DNA of 64,000 bases, from positions 10,551,676 through 10,615,675 of the forward strand of contig NC_089869.1 in NCBI RefSeq assembly GCF_036373705.1. Direction: 5' to 3'. A program made the position numbers and the translations under genes. Within the stretch, counting starts at the first letter, position 1; each line of letters starts with the position of its first letter. Positions 43,216 through 55,567 of this stretch are shown one piece after another. This DNA is from Amia ocellicauda. Taxonomy: Eukaryota > Chordata > Actinopteri > Amiiformes > Amiidae. Under the pieces are notes generated by a model. That model searched no databases. It worked only from the letters and a program-made list of their open reading frames with translations, and was not told where the DNA came from.

Positions 43216-46200
43216 GTGAGTCCGTTCACGCCTTCCCTGGGATTCAGCACCAGTGAAGTCGTGTGAAGTACTTTATTTTTTTATTTTTAGCAATGCCAAA
43301 AAGGGCCATTGATTTCAGCTGAGTAAATATTGTATTCTTCACAAACTTGCTACTCCCTGTGGCTTCTAGGGCACCTGTCACTGCAGATTTAGATTGTTAG
43401 CTGTTTTGAGTGGCAGCAACATTTTCCAATGTGGCGCAATAGCAGTGCCATTGGAATTATAAAAAATAACAGATGGCTTTGCCAGTGTGTCTTCCAGGAT
43501 AGGTCCTCTGTATCATCCCTAATGCCGAAGCACAGGAGACAGGGCTGAGCACTCACTAGCAGTTGACGAACTGGCACTTCCAAATCGATGTGAAAAGGGG
43601 GGAGGGTAGATGATGAGAAGACTCCAATCTGTGACTGTCATTGCCTTCGTGTGCAGGCTGGGGATTGTGAAGCCAGGCCTGACGGAGGATGAGCTGTGGA
43701 GGGCCAAGTATGTCTACGACTCGGCTTTCCACCCCGACACCGGCGAGAAGATGATTCTGATCGGACGGATGGCGGCCCAGGTGCCAATGAACATGACCAT
43801 CACCGGCTGCATGCTCACCTTTTACAGGTGAGTGCACGGCAACAAGGCTCTGTCTTTACACACAACTTGCTCTGATGTTGCCATCGAGACTGCAGCTTGA
43901 CTTTAGACTGTTACCGATCCTAAGACTGGGTCAAATAAGCAAGAAAATCTTCTACTTGCCTCGGAAATCTGATTATTCAAGTGCAAAATGAATGGTTGCA
44001 ATAAGAAACTACTAGGTATTCACTGAGGTTAGTTGATTATTTACATTCAGTATGTACCAAGAAAAAGCAGTACTGTAGCATCCACTGTGCAAAATATAAA
44101 CTTGTTTGTGGTGTACACACTGTTTCACACTGAAGAGTGGTGCTCCTGACTGTAACATGACACTCATGGACATGATTCCTAGTGAATGGGCAAATGGATG
44201 ATGGCCAGGCTTACAACCCTCTCTCTCTCTCCCTCTCCCCCCCTTCTTTAGGACAACTCCAGCAGTGGTCTTCTGGCAGTGGATCAATCAGTCTTTTAAT
44301 GCCGTTGTCAATTACACCAATCGCAGTGGAGACGCTCCCATCACTGTGAAGTAGGCGGCTAAGATCAGTTGAAACTTCTAGCTGCTTTGTTTTAGGGGAG
44401 GCCGTGTCTCCCTCTCTCGGGGGTTGATCTACAACATCCTTGCTGTGGTATATAGAACTGTTCAATATTAATCCATCACCTGCATGCCGGGACCACCTGG
44501 GCTATGGTTAACGTTCATGTTTCCTCACTGTTGAGTAATGCGAAAAAGAGGGGAGGGCGTTTGCATGCACATTTGTCTGCTTGTCTCCCTCCCTCATCAG
44601 CCCAAGCAGGAGAATTCCCATGTTTGTCATGACCACGTGGTATAATGTAGCGGAAGAGTTGCTAAGCTTCTGTGATAATTCTATTATGGTTTACTAATTT
44701 CTTGGTGCCTCCAATTTTATTTAGTGCCACTCAACTTTTGTTTTGAAAAACAAGCTTAGTAAAGAACCTAGCCTAGCTAAGTGATTGTTGCAAGATTTAC
44801 TGTTAGAATAACGTGGCGAGAGAAATTTGTCACCTCCAGTCAAAACAATGCTAACAACTACTTTCAAGAGAAATAATGTACACTAGTAACAGAATATGGA
44901 GAATGACAAGTATTTTTAAGTCAACTGCATGCAACACAAACTATATACGCATGCCAGATTTCCAGTGATAAACCTAGGAAACGTGCACACAACATTACTG
45001 TAACATTACCCATACCGTGCAGTCAGGGGCAAAACTTTGCTACAGCATCTCATGTCATTTGTCAGTACCAAAATGCAAACCAACTACAGCTTCATACAAC
45101 GTTGCCAGAACGTAATGTGTTGGCTGGGATGGCCTGATGAAGTGCACTGACCTGTTCCCACCTGTGTCCTGCAGTCAGCTGGGGGCGGCCTACATCAGCG
45201 CCACGACTGGAGCCGTGATCACAGCACTGGGGCTGAAGTCCCTCACCAAGGTACCAGTGTCCTCTCACTGCCTGCTTTCATTCCTGTAAAAAAAAAAACA
45301 CTTTTAGCCTTCCATGGCGTATCTCCTCTGCACAATTTGTGGGGGGGAGCAAACTGTTGCAGCTGTGGGCAATTCCAGTACACAGGTCTGAGAGATTTCA
45401 CTCAACTGAGCTCTTAATGTGGACCTTGTCAGTTGTGTCCAGCTTTTAAACTGCTGGTGATTATTGAGATGAGTATGGGACAGGTGTGTTAGGGTTCTTG
45501 GGGTGGTAATGATGATTTATACAGTGACAATGCCTTTCAGTGGGATTACGATCACTCTTTTCTCTTGCTTCTGTGTGGAAATACAGTGCTGGAAATCTTT
45601 GCTCTCTCCCTTGTCTGTCTCTAGCACCTGCCGCCTATAATTGGCCGCTTTGTCCCCTTTGCCGCCGTGGCTGCAGCCAACTGCATCAACATCCCCTTCA
45701 TGAGGCAGAGGTGAGGGCTGGGGTTGGGGCTGGTTGGCTTGCTGGAGGAGAAACAGGCTTTTGTACACTACAAGTCTCTGATCTGGAAGATTGAGCGCAG
45801 AAGAGCAGAACAACAAAAAGCAAAGGATCTTCATTCAACCCATTGTGCTTTTTTGTTTTCTCAGTAGCTGATTTCATCCAGCACTTTCTTAATGGGACCC
45901 AGTGTTCCAGTAAGGTTCATACCATTCGAAGGCAACGACCTTGGCCTGGAGAATTCAGTCTTTATTAACCGTCAATTATTTAATTAACCGTCCTGCAAAA
46001 GAGACCATTAATAAGGATTAGTCAGAATAGGTTAAAGGTTGCCTGCCACTGGTATTTACAGTGAAGCGCATGCAGCTCATTCTTAAGCAGATACTTGATG
46101 GTCTTAGTAGGGAGATCACCCTGGACTCTATAGATGCTTCCACAGAAAAGTGGGAATACAGTGGGTCTGAGAACTGAGAGGTTAATTTATATGTTGTGTA

Positions 46201-48969
46201 CTCAAAATTAGAAATCGTATCACTCAATAAGTACGAGTTGGGTATATTTTAAGTATCCATCTTCTTCATTATGAGGAAGGCTGTTTGAACCCGTGTCTTC
46301 CTCAGGGAGCTGAAGCTGGGCATCCCAGTGATGGACGAGGAAGGCAGGCGACTGGGAGAGTCCACCACTGCTGCCCGCCAGGCCATCGCACAGGTGGTGG
46401 TGTCCCGGATCGGCATGGCGGTACCGGCCATGGGTAAGAGATGCCTGTCCCACTGTCTGTCTGTATGGCTACAGGTTCCTCTGCTTTTCATTCCAGTTGA
46501 AAGCGCTTGCCCTAAATCAGTCCCTCAGTCCCCCGCCAGTTGGCCTTCTAAAACCCGAGGCATGGGGTCTCTCCAGGACTTGGGGCTGCAGAGCTGAGTT
46601 TAACATACCGAGTCCCAATTGTTGGACGCCGACTTTGCCTCTTGTGGCATATGGAGCAAGATGGCCTGTAGTATCCCTGAGAGGTATCTGATATTGATCT
46701 GTAAAAATTACAAGCCCTCCTCTCTGTTTTCACTAGAATCACAGAGAATAACACAATCAACAAATGTAATACTATGCCTACTTTATACCTACGTGACAAA
46801 ATGAAATGGCTTGAAATTGCATAGTTTAATAAAGTGCAACAAGGCAAGACTGCAGATTATTATTGACATTATTGAATTAGTGGCAGCAAGCTTTGGTAGC
46901 AATGTCTGCCAAGTATCAACATGCTCTTTAGTCTGCTGTCAACCCCTGAAGCTTTTGAGCTCCAGCAGGGCCCTTCTGAGAGTCTATGGGGTGACCTTGC
47001 TGCCATGTTATCATCTCAAGGTCCTACCCTGTCCTCGATATCGGAGGCCCTGCTGCTGGTGATAAGGGAGGCAGGGCCACAGATGGCGCTATGTGAGCCA
47101 GACCGCACAGCAAATAAGCACAGTAGGAGCTTGGTGGAAGGGCACGCCTGCAATTCAGCGTTGTGCTATATTGATATGAGCCCACTCACTTGACAGGATG
47201 ATAGGCATGCAAAGCACAAAAGGGAACACATACAACCACTACAGTATGTGGACTCCTGAGTAGCAAATGTTCACACAGAAGGCATGTTATAGTTATAGGA
47301 TTGCACTGCCGGTTTTGGTTTTGTCCATATCGTTAACTGCTTAATTGAGCCAATTGTGGGTTTTAATTAAGCAAAATGTTCCTGTGTTCAAGGTATCCAG
47401 TGGTTGATGATTTAAAGAGACCTGGTGGCCCCCCCTGCTCTAGACTAGAACATGGTGCCAGTCAATGTATTGGACAGTATTGGCAATGCATCGAGCTAAC
47501 CGGAGGAAAAGCAGTGAGTGGCTGAGCTAAACATAATGTATTCTCCTCTCTCTCCTCCCCCCCCCAGCTATTCCTCCTGTTATCATGAATGCACTGGAGA
47601 AGAGGGCCTTTATGAAGGTAAGTGGATGGCTTAGGTTGAGTGCTTGCCCATAAAACAAAGACTATTAGTTTACAACCAGCTATAGAAGAAGAAGGAGCAT
47701 CAGTATTTATTAGAAGCACCACAGTAGAAGTAGATGTCCCTACAAAGCTGTGTTTACACTTAAAAAGTTAAGGTCGGCATTGCTCTAGTGTCGCTCAATA
47801 AAGCAGTTCACAACAATTTTTCCTGTAGCTGGACAAAACTGCACAGTGTGGGACAATTCCTATCAATAAGTATATTTACTATTTTATGTACTATGTTAAT
47901 TTTATAGAAACTGTATTTTTATTCGTACTTTTTTCCTGGGTGATTTGCTGTGTACTGCAGTGCTGCTGTTCTTAGATAGCTCAGGAATTGTGTTCTTGTT
48001 TGAAATAGGCAGATAGGTCATAATCATTTTGTATTTTTCTTGGTCTCTCTCATTTCAGCGATTCCCAGTGCTCAATGCTCCTGTTCAGGTCGGACTTGTG
48101 GGTCTCTGGTGAGTACGCCTTCAATGCAGACCTCCCCATGTGATTTGACTGCGATGTTCTGTGCTTCAGTCAGAGACACTCACTGGTTTAACGAGTATGG
48201 ATTGTTTATTAATATACAGCAGTACGAAGTATTCACAGCCTTTGTTGCAAGCCATGCTATTCGGCAACTTAATTCGTTTCATACACGTTGTTCGTTAAAT
48301 TAGACTTATTTGTATTTTTGACAGCCACCCCAGTGGTTTCTGAGTCCACTGGATTCTCAAGCCAGAAAATGACCGAATTGATTGTAAATTATTATAATGG
48401 GCCCCAGGTGGGATGCAGATGGAAATTCCAAAATTTACCGCAGTAAATCAGACCACAGCTCATTCAGTTTTATGTGCATTGGAACGGTAGTAACCCATAG
48501 GTTAACACTGATGTGGTCCCTAGATGCCTACAGCAGTCCTGTGAAGAGAAGTTTTGTGGCTCAGAGTCTTTGTGCACTGAGTTGTTCCATGTGTCTGCTC
48601 TTGTCTTGCAGCCTGGTTTTCGCCACTCCACTCTGCTGTGCCCTGTTCCCACAGAAAAGGTAGGCCCACCTTTGACTCCTGCATATTTCCCAATCCTGCT
48701 GTCTTCCTGGTGGTTACATGATGGTATTTGTTTGTCAGAGACTGGAACAGAGGCTATGGTTGACTTGTATTGCGTGGAAGAAGACCTTTGCAGTAGCAGA
48801 CTCCGACTGCATGGGGCTCTGTGCATTTTGCTGCCTGTGCTCTGCGTTAAATGTCTCCGTTTTCACTTCCAGTTCAATGAAGGTGACCAGTCTGGAGCCG
48901 GAGCTGCAGGCTCAGATCAGAGAGAGCAGCCCACACACCCAGAAGGTCTACTTCAACAAGGGGCTGTAG
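43052..48969 (+). CDS. sfxn3: Sideroflexin 3, complete coding region in 10 exons
   Basis: Sideroflexins are multi-pass carriers of the inner mitochondrial membrane; SFXN1 and SFXN3 import serine for one-carbon metabolism (family knowledge). Coding exons: 43052-43215, 43657-43827, 44252-44350, 45175-45250, 45625-45710, 46306-46433, 47568-47617, 48059-48108, 48612-48659, 48873-48969. The total is 969 bases, 322 residues, with every junction in frame; human SFXN3 is about the same length. Visible family signatures are [17 protein letters not shown] near the N-terminus, the invariant HPDTGEK at 80-86, [32 protein letters not shown], and [20 protein letters not shown]. Hydrophobic segments consistent with about five membrane helices follow residue 100. 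The end VYFNKGL is as in mammals. SFXN3 rather than SFXN1 is chosen from gene order. Confidence 0.95.
43657..43827 (+). CDS. sfxn3: sfxn3 coding exon 2
   Basis: Encodes [20 protein letters not shown], the HPDTGEK signature, and [13 protein letters not shown]. Confidence 0.95.
44252..44350 (+). CDS. sfxn3: sfxn3 coding exon 3
   Basis: Encodes [20 protein letters not shown] then [12 protein letters not shown]. The donor AA/GTAGGC splits an Asn codon completed by the next exon. Confidence 0.94.
45175..45250 (+). CDS. sfxn3: sfxn3 coding exon 4
   Basis: Encodes [20 protein letters not shown] then KSLTK, phase 0 at the end. Confidence 0.94.
45625..45710 (+). CDS. sfxn3: sfxn3 coding exon 5
   Basis: Encodes [20 protein letters not shown] then INIPFMRQ, a membrane segment conserved in sideroflexins. 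Confidence 0.95.
46306..46433 (+). CDS. sfxn3: sfxn3 coding exon 6
   Basis: Encodes [20 protein letters not shown] through [13 protein letters not shown]. The donor is GTAAGA. Confidence 0.94.
46434..47567 (+). other. sfxn3: sfxn3 intron between coding exons 6 and 7
   Basis: The longest internal sfxn3 intron. It includes a fragment at about 47330-47460 related to the MITE-like element at 4038-4225. The other introns of the gene (0.3-0.8 kb each) show nothing recognisable. Confidence 0.7.
47568..47617 (+). CDS. sfxn3: sfxn3 coding exon 7 (50 bases)
   Basis: Encodes [17 protein letters not shown] after a C-rich polypyrimidine tract ending CCCAG. The donor is GTAAGT. Confidence 0.93.
48059..48108 (+). 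CDS. sfxn3: sfxn3 coding exon 8 (50 bases)
   Basis: Encodes [16 protein letters not shown]. The acceptor is ATTTCAG and the donor GTGAGT. Confidence 0.93.
48612..48659 (+). CDS. sfxn3: sfxn3 coding exon 9 (48 bases)
   Basis: Encodes [16 protein letters not shown], near-identical to the mammalian segment. Confidence 0.94.
48873..48969 (+). CDS. sfxn3: sfxn3 terminal coding exon
   Basis: Encodes [20 protein letters not shown] then [12 protein letters not shown], and ends with TAG at 48967-48969. Confidence 0.95.
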
Positions 48970-50324
48970 GACAGGTCTGGGCCTGGGGGGGTGGGGGAAC
49001 TGGGTGGAAAGTAGTATGACTATAAAGTGCTGCTTGACCACCCCTAAGCACAGTTTAGTGGAAACCAAATGAACTACCTGTTCTAGGGAGTGACCAGTGT
49101 GGGGTGATGGGTGAGGGAAGCTGTGGGCAGTAGTATGACTCAATTGTACTGCCCCTGTAGAGTTGTTTAGTGGGCACAAAAATCCTATTCCAGTAAAAGG
49201 GGTCCCAACATTACTCAAAGCAAAGGTCAGCTTACCTACTTCACTCCTCCCCCTGAGGTCCAGAAACACAGGTTTCCTCTTCATTACTGCCAAGGGTGTG
49301 TGACTGGCAGCATGTGGGGTTTAGCAGAAAATAGCTTCAGGGTCCAAATCTGGGCTGCTAATTGGGAACCCCTGTTCTAGGATCTGCTTATCCTTCCAAA
49401 TGCACCAAAAAGCTTACATTTCAATGGCTTGTGGCTGTTTTGTGTGCAAATGTGCATTTGTCTAAATTCATGCCTTAACTATGTTTTCTCGATTGTTACA
49501 TACAATGCCTGGCTTATTCTAGTACATAATGGCTGTTATAGATATTAGTGTAGTATATAGCCTACATTATAGTTTGTCTAATAAAGGCTACTTAGTAGTA
49601 CAACAATCTATTTAACATTCAATGCGATCCATGACGTGATGCATAAATAAAAACGTTAACGTATTTAAGAAAACAATAGGCTATTAGTTTTGTTATTTTC
49701 GTTGATTCTGTTGGTGGCATTATAATTATCACTACATTTGAAAATGACCCAGCTAATGTAATAACGTGTGTTAGCTGGGAAGCTCTTTTTAATCGCAGGA
49801 TCCTGGGATTAAAAAAAAAAAAAAAGACAATCCTGAAATCCCAAGATTGAAAAAAGCGCCCGGGATTGCATTCCCTATGACAGACGTACAGACATGCAAG
49901 CTTGCAGACTCATAGACCGGCTGACTCACATTGGCTGTCAAGGTGTTCATCTCACCGCATGCTCTCTTTCATTTAAGTATTTTTGTGCCCACTAAACTGC
50001 ACTGATCCCAAAGGCCCTTCATACTGTTTAACCAGGGAAACCTCAGTGGGATATGCTCTTCTGAAAGAAGAGATGGGAGATGCATTGACACAGGGAAAAG
50101 ACACTACAGAGTACATTTCCACACACACCTGCTAGTGGTACCATGACACCCACCTGCACTGTTCTAATGTAGGGTTGAAGGTCTACAGAAACTGTTGGGG
50201 GGATATAAAAGCATACAGATAGAGCCCTCCCTGTGTAAATGCATTTCCCAAAGACTCTTTTCAAACGTATTTATAGATGAAGCTGTGTTGTGTTTTAGAG
50301 GAATGTATTCCATTGGCTAGATAT

Positions 50325-50498
50325 CTTACCAAATGAAGTGATTGTTCCAAGACTGACCAATGAGCACTCTTTTGCCAGAGCCGTCCAATAGGGTCACTCG
50401 ATTCCCCCTATCCCCAACCACCACAACCACCACTTGGTTTCAAGGCCAAGGATTAAAACTGCTGGATTTAAAAATGCATATATTTCAGCCGTCCAGAT
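50325..50498 (+). repeat. Direct repeat, copy A
   Basis: About 170 bp, highly similar to 52626-52806. Shared blocks include CCAAGACTGACCAATGAGCA and TGGTTTCAAGGCCAAGGATT. Confidence 0.9.
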
Positions 50499-52009
50499 AG
50501 AATTTTGTGTGACTGCTTGATTTTGTTGCTTTGTACCACTGCAAGGCTTCTGGTTAAGCCAAATGTCTCAAATCAACTTCAGATTGTCTTGGTCAGCAAG
50601 CAGACGTCCTTGTAAAATAATTTTGTGTTTGTGTGGCTAAAGGGCAACCTATCTGAGCAACATGAGAGGGCTAGGCAGCAGAAAGACCGGGGACAGTGTG
50701 GCTTGAGCATTGCAGAACAAACCCACGTTTTATTGTGTATTTGCTGTAATGTGGTTAACTAATTTGTGGTGCTGTTTAATGTTGGTGATTGGTTTTGGTT
50801 TGTGTGTGTGTGAGAGGTAGCCCATTCACAGACAGTCAGTTGATTTTCTTGGTAGAAAATAAAGGAGGCCTGGGTGCTGTGCCCTCTGAGTTCAGCAGGG
50901 GGCAACCAAGCACCTCAGAAGGAGCAGCTGAGGCCACTGCAATTGTTTTTGCACCTATAGTAAATCACACCAATCCCATAGATTTTTTTTTGTGTGGTTA
51001 TTTTTTATTCTAACTGTTAACTACTTAACTGATTAAATTATTGGGCTGTATTACCATGTGTTCCAAGGTATACAGTAATTTAGGGTGGAGAGAGATCTGT
51101 AAAACCTGCAGCATTGTGGCTGTTCAGGAACAGGCTTAGCCAACACCACCGTTTTCCCTCGGCACGGTTCTAGTCCTAGTCATGATTCTAGCCATGGTTA
51201 ACTAGAAAAGTAGAATGAAGCAGCATTTTGCAAAACCTAAAGCTACCATTGTAGATTTCTATTGCTGGGTGGGTCCAAATTTGTATTTCATCCCAGCCAT
51301 AGTGTCCCAATCCACTACGTCTGTTACAAATTCACATTTTGCACAAAACATGTTACTTCTAATGTGTATTAGAAATCTGTGGCAGCTCTGTATTCTTAGT
51401 CATAGTCATTATGGTTTAATTACACGCACACGTGGCCCCTAAAAAAATGAGACCTTCATTTTTGGGGCAAATTTGCAGCTGTGTTATTTTCAAAGCCTTT
51501 TCGATCTCATGCAATTTTTTAAAAGACAAAACCTCAAGGGTTGCAGCTTCAAGCTGTCTGGTTCACTTTAGTGGAAAGAACACTGTGCAATACATACCAA
51601 AAGGAAGTCTTAGCCCAAAAAATGTATTTAGCATACAGGGTTCTATATACTATATCTGAGATGTTTTGTTTAGTTTTTTCCTTTTTGTAGCTAACTTTGT
51701 GTTTGGAAGGCTTTCTGAATCTACTTAACCACACTTAGCCAGCAAATAAATACTAATAAAACTGGAGTTGTTAATCATTCAGAGTAACCCAATGCTAATG
51801 GAGTAACCCAGTGCTAAGGACAATCAATGACATTGCACTCTTTATGAATGTGTGGGGAGACTAGTGTATTTTTGAGTCATAAAACAATCAACAATCTGAA
51901 TGTTAAAAAAAAAAAAGTGCTCATGTATGGTTTTGTTTTGCTGTATTTTGTATATAAGTGGAAGGACTCTTATGTCTATATGAGACTATTCTACTGGTCA
52001 TAACAATAG

Positions 52010-52015
52010 AATAAA
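52010..52015 (+). terminator. sfxn3: Candidate poly(A) signal of sfxn3
   Basis: AATAAA followed within about 25 bases by a GT- and T-rich element. Confidence 0.5.
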
Positions 52016-52030
52016 ACAAATGGACTGAAA

Positions 52031-54024
52031 AGGCTGTCTCGTGTTTTTCTTTTACTACCTCATTTTTTAAATGTGAAAGTTACCCGGAAGGCCGTTTTTT
52101 GTTTGACTTGAATTTCATGTCGCACGAATGTGACGTATCTGTGAATGAATAGCTCCTTTCACACTCAAATACCAGCAAAGTGCCGGCAGCGTTTGCCTGC
52201 TTTTTTCTTGTTGCTCCCTATTGACATTGGCTTTGAATGCCTGCAAATGGCAGGATGTACCCATTCACACAGGAAACAGAGCACTGTGGCCATGGGAGTG
52301 AGACGCTACAGAAGCCTGTGGATTCAGGAGAGGAGACGCAGACCAATAAAAGTGCGATCATTTCCATGTTTTGCCATTTTCCTTCCATTGTGTTACTTGG
52401 CTATTGGTTCTAACCAGGGCACCGGTTCGGTTCGGTCTCACTACCAAGAACAAATAGTCAGGAGGGAAAAGCAAACGATGCGTCAATCTAGACGTATAGA
52501 GATATTATATTTTGCATGATTTGTTGGTAGGCTATGTAACTTTTGGGAAACGTGTGAGAATAGTTAGCATCTGCAGTTAGCACTGCATTCCTGACTGCAT
52601 TCTACTTCAAATTGTTCATGGTGCTCTTACCAAATTAAGTGAATGTTCCAAGACTGACCAATGAGCACTCTTTTGCCACAGCCGTCCAATAGGGTCACTC
52701 GATTCCCCCTATCCCCAACCACCACCACCCTCAGCAGACACTTGGTTTCAAGGCCAAGGATTAAAACTGCTGGACTTAAAAATGTATACATTTCAGCCAT
52801 CCAGAAGTCTTTTGACAGGCTGCCATTTTCCCAGGGAGAGAGACTTGCTTATCTCTGAAGACATTCCTCCCGATTGCTACTCTTACATCCTGCCCTTTGC
52901 CACAGTCTTATTTTTAAACCCAATATCGTTTAACAAGATTGGGCCCGCTCTTCAGCCCAGTGATACAGATTTAATGACTGCATGCACTGACCGTATTTAA
53001 GGCACTACCTTATTTGGGACATGATTTCCCAAGGAAACTTAAAAGAAAATACAACAAGTATAATATACTTTATGTATTCTATTAATTCTTATGCATTTAA
53101 TACGAAGGTTTCTGAATTCTTGGCTTCATCCTAGGTTAATCAGTGATTAAGGCCTTCTGCAGTTCAAAGCAGACTGGAGTAATAATAAATCGCTATTATT
53201 TAACTGACTCTTTCCATGAAACAGGTTCTAGTGACCTCAAATCTCCCCCACACTGTGCTGCATCGTTTGTGTGTAGCCTACCTTAAAGAAAACTCAAGGA
53301 GCAGCAGATTTCACAACTTAGAAAACAATCTCCTTTACAGCGTTTAGCACAGGCAGACAAAACCACATCCTTGCTTTACGGGTGTTTAACAGCATTAAGG
53401 TTGTTTGCATTTGTGGTCTGGCATACAGGAGCCTGTAACTGACTAACAAACCCTTGTGAAGCAAAGCAATGGCTCCCCGGCGCTCTCAGTCACTGGGCCT
53501 CTTCTACAGGTGTGTGATTTGAGCCAAAACTAAACTTCTAGTAAAATGGGGTATGATGGGGTACAAAAGTGATACACTGAGCTGCCAAGGGAAGGAGTGA
53601 AAAGTGTTTCCAAAAACCATCCAAACTGGCCAGTGAATATATAGTATATACAGCACTAATAATTCAGTAACACTCAATTGTACAGCAGTGTTTATTATAT
53701 TGAACACATTTTACTGTAAAGTTTACAGTATGACATGACTCTAGCCACTAATTTACTGTAAATTTTACAGAACATGTTTTAGTTTATCAATGCCTTCATA
53801 AGCATTTGATGGGATTTGATGGCGTCTGCTCAGTGTTGTGTCAGGTAGGTATTTTCTGTGTTGAAAATGAGTCCACACAGGAGAGCCCCTGCTGAAACCT
53901 GACCAGTCCATACGTGATATGAAGCCAGCTAATGAAGGACATGTATTTCACCTACCAGTATTATAACCTTTGCATCTGCTCTATATCCTCCCAGTGTTCC
54001 CAGTAAAGAAAAGCCTGCACAAGG
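52031..54024. other. Intergenic region between sfxn3 and selenou1
   Basis: Tail-to-tail gap. A 124-codon ORF at 52145-52519 (+) has no family resemblance I can name and is probably transposon debris. Short TTTACTGTAAA-type palindromes occur near 53715-53770. Confidence 0.65.
52626..52806 (+). repeat. Direct repeat, copy B
   Basis: Second copy of the 50325-50498 segment, with a small insertion (CCTCAGCAGA) and scattered substitutions. The copies lie 2.3 kb apart in the same orientation. Confidence 0.9.
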
Positions 54025-54044
54025 AAAGGATTCATTCAGTTTGT

Positions 54045-54050
54045 TTTATT
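54045..54050 (-). terminator. selenou1: Poly(A) signal of selenou1
   Basis: AATAAA on the minus strand, about 75 bases downstream of the SECIS core, at a typical distance for a selenoprotein 3' UTR end. Confidence 0.7.
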
Positions 54051-54114
54051 TCACATGGTGTCCACATTCCTGGTTCCACCCGTCTGTCTGCTCTGCACTG
54101 ACCTGGTGCTCTGG

Positions 54115-54180
54115 GACTGTAAGCATCGGGCCTGATCCCTCAGTGGATTTCAGACACAGGCCGTCATTAATGCACTTCCA
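54115..54180 (-). ncRNA. selenou1: SECIS element of selenoprotein U1
   Basis: Read on the minus strand, ATGA at 54167-54164 is followed by C and helix arm GGCCTG. AAA stands at 54150-54148, 13 bases after ATGA. The returning arm CAGGCC at 54134-54129 is the exact complement of GGCCTG. CGAT closes it at 54128-54125. This gives the non-Watson-Crick quartet UGAC/CGAU, an upper helix with a small internal loop, and the unpaired AA of the apical loop. GCA/TGC pairing lies below the quartet. Eukaryotic SECIS elements in the 3' UTR recruit SBP2 and the selenocysteine elongation factor to recode UGA. Confidence 0.85.
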
Positions 54181-54901
54181 GATCACAGTACTGGCGCAGT
54201 GGCAGTAGGAACTTGAGGAACCAGTCCAGTTCACACCGGTAGGGATCATACAGCACCCCCACTTGCACAACACCACGGAACAATATAATCCAGCTCTTCA
54301 ATTCATAAAGAAAGACAAAAAATCCTTTCCAGCTAACTAGATCAGACTAGATTACTAAGGGTATGGGTAGACTTGAGCTTGAAGCAGAGCAATAATTGCA
54401 GATATTACATTTAAGCAGACTGGGATGCCTTGGGGTTTATGTAACGGCGCCTCAAACCTCCAGCAGAAAAAGAAAAGCCCCGTCTTTGCACAGATCGAAT
54501 TCAGAACAGCTTTGACAGCCTTCCAAACTGGTTGTCAAGTTAGGATTGGTTTTTATCAAAGGGGTTTCTGTGGTAATTTGAAAGTACCACAACATTTGTG
54601 CAATTGCCACACCTTAGCTACACAGCCTTGTTCCTTTAAAAGCAGCACTACTACACATTCATAAGTTACATCTAAGTGTAAGTTTCATTGACTTGTATGA
54701 ACCAATGTTCAAATTCACAGTATTCACTTCTCTTTTTCCTCCATTGAGGTGTCAGTATCTAGGAATTGTGTTTTGCTCTTGTTCTTAGGTGCTCATAAGA
54801 CCTTTGAGAATCCAAAAATGTGAAGGCACTACATATTCTAAATGATGAGGATGTAATGAGAAAGTATCTGTTCAGAAAGATAGATGCTGTGATCTGGATG
54901 T

Positions 54902-55277
54902 GGGCCGGTTGCATAAACATAGACTAAGTCTTAGTCTAATTATAAGTCATACTATCGACAAACATTCAGTTAAAACAATTGCATAAAAAACATTCTTTCC
55001 TTAGACTGGTCTTCCTAAGTCTATCACACAATGCATTCTGGGAACTTTAAGAAAACAGGCCTCTCTAAAATAGCGATGATCCCAGTTCACAGTAACTGAA
55101 AATTACTGTGCTAATTATTGGAATACAATGCAGAATTGTATTTCATTTAGGTCGGGGGGCAGTGGGTGTATATATATATATATTTTTTAGGCTACATCTT
55201 AGTCAGTTTACATTTTAACACAATGGTCTGTCAAATTAAGTCTAAAATTTCTATTTTAGTTTTCTGCAACCGGCCCC
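54902..55277. mobile_element. Terminal-inverted-repeat MITE in the selenou1 3' UTR
   Basis: Both ends read GGGCCGGTTGCA from outside inward (left at 54902; right ends at 55276-55277), and the similarity continues as AAACATAGACT versus AAACTAAAATAG. The element is about 375 bp with no coding capacity and an AT microsatellite inside. The superfamily is uncertain (PIF/Harbinger-like or hAT-like). A clear target-site duplication is not seen. Confidence 0.7.
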
Positions 55278-55471
55278 TGGTTACACTGTCAAGACAACCT
55301 GGCCTTTGCAGAATCTGTACTTCCTTCTTTCTCTATGGGGGCATAGAGTTAATATTGTGTGTCAAGTCACTTGTAGTTCTCAGTACAATTATCAATTATC
55401 TTCCTTCAATAATAATGTTCTGGGTTCTGTGAGGTTTTATGGGAGAGTAATGGGTTGTCTATGCATTATAT

Positions 55472-55567
55472 CTACTTCTGTATTTCCACTTTCCTGGCAG
55501 CTTCAAGAACAGACGTGATGTTGACTTTGTCCCCAAACTCTTTCTCGCGGTGCTCTAGCAGAATTCC
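55472..55567 (-). CDS. selenou1: selenou1 terminal coding exon
   Basis: Encodes GILLEHREKEFGDKVNITSV then LEAARKVEIQK and TAG at 55472-55474. Confidence 0.93.
   Translation of the reverse strand, partial: GILLEHREKEFGDKVNITSVLEAARKVEIQK

Larger units (their letters stand above)
48970..52030 (+). other. sfxn3: sfxn3 3' UTR (inferred)
   Basis: No ORF follows the stop codon. The best cleavage signal is AATAAA at 52010-52015, with a TGTCTCGTGTTTTTC tract after it. A repeat copy (50325-50498) and a MITE fragment (about 51085-51155) lie in it. An earlier AATAAA occurs near 51745. Confidence 0.5.
54051..55471 (-). other. selenou1: selenou1 3' UTR
   Basis: Runs from the TAG at 55472 to the AATAAA at 54050. 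It holds an inverted-repeat element at 54902-55277 and the SECIS at about 54115-54180. Confidence 0.75.

Noticed and set aside
52145..52519. 124-codon plus-strand ORF in the sfxn3-selenou1 gap
   Set aside because: No domain I recognise, no splice partners, and mobile-element-like surroundings. Not enough for a gene call.
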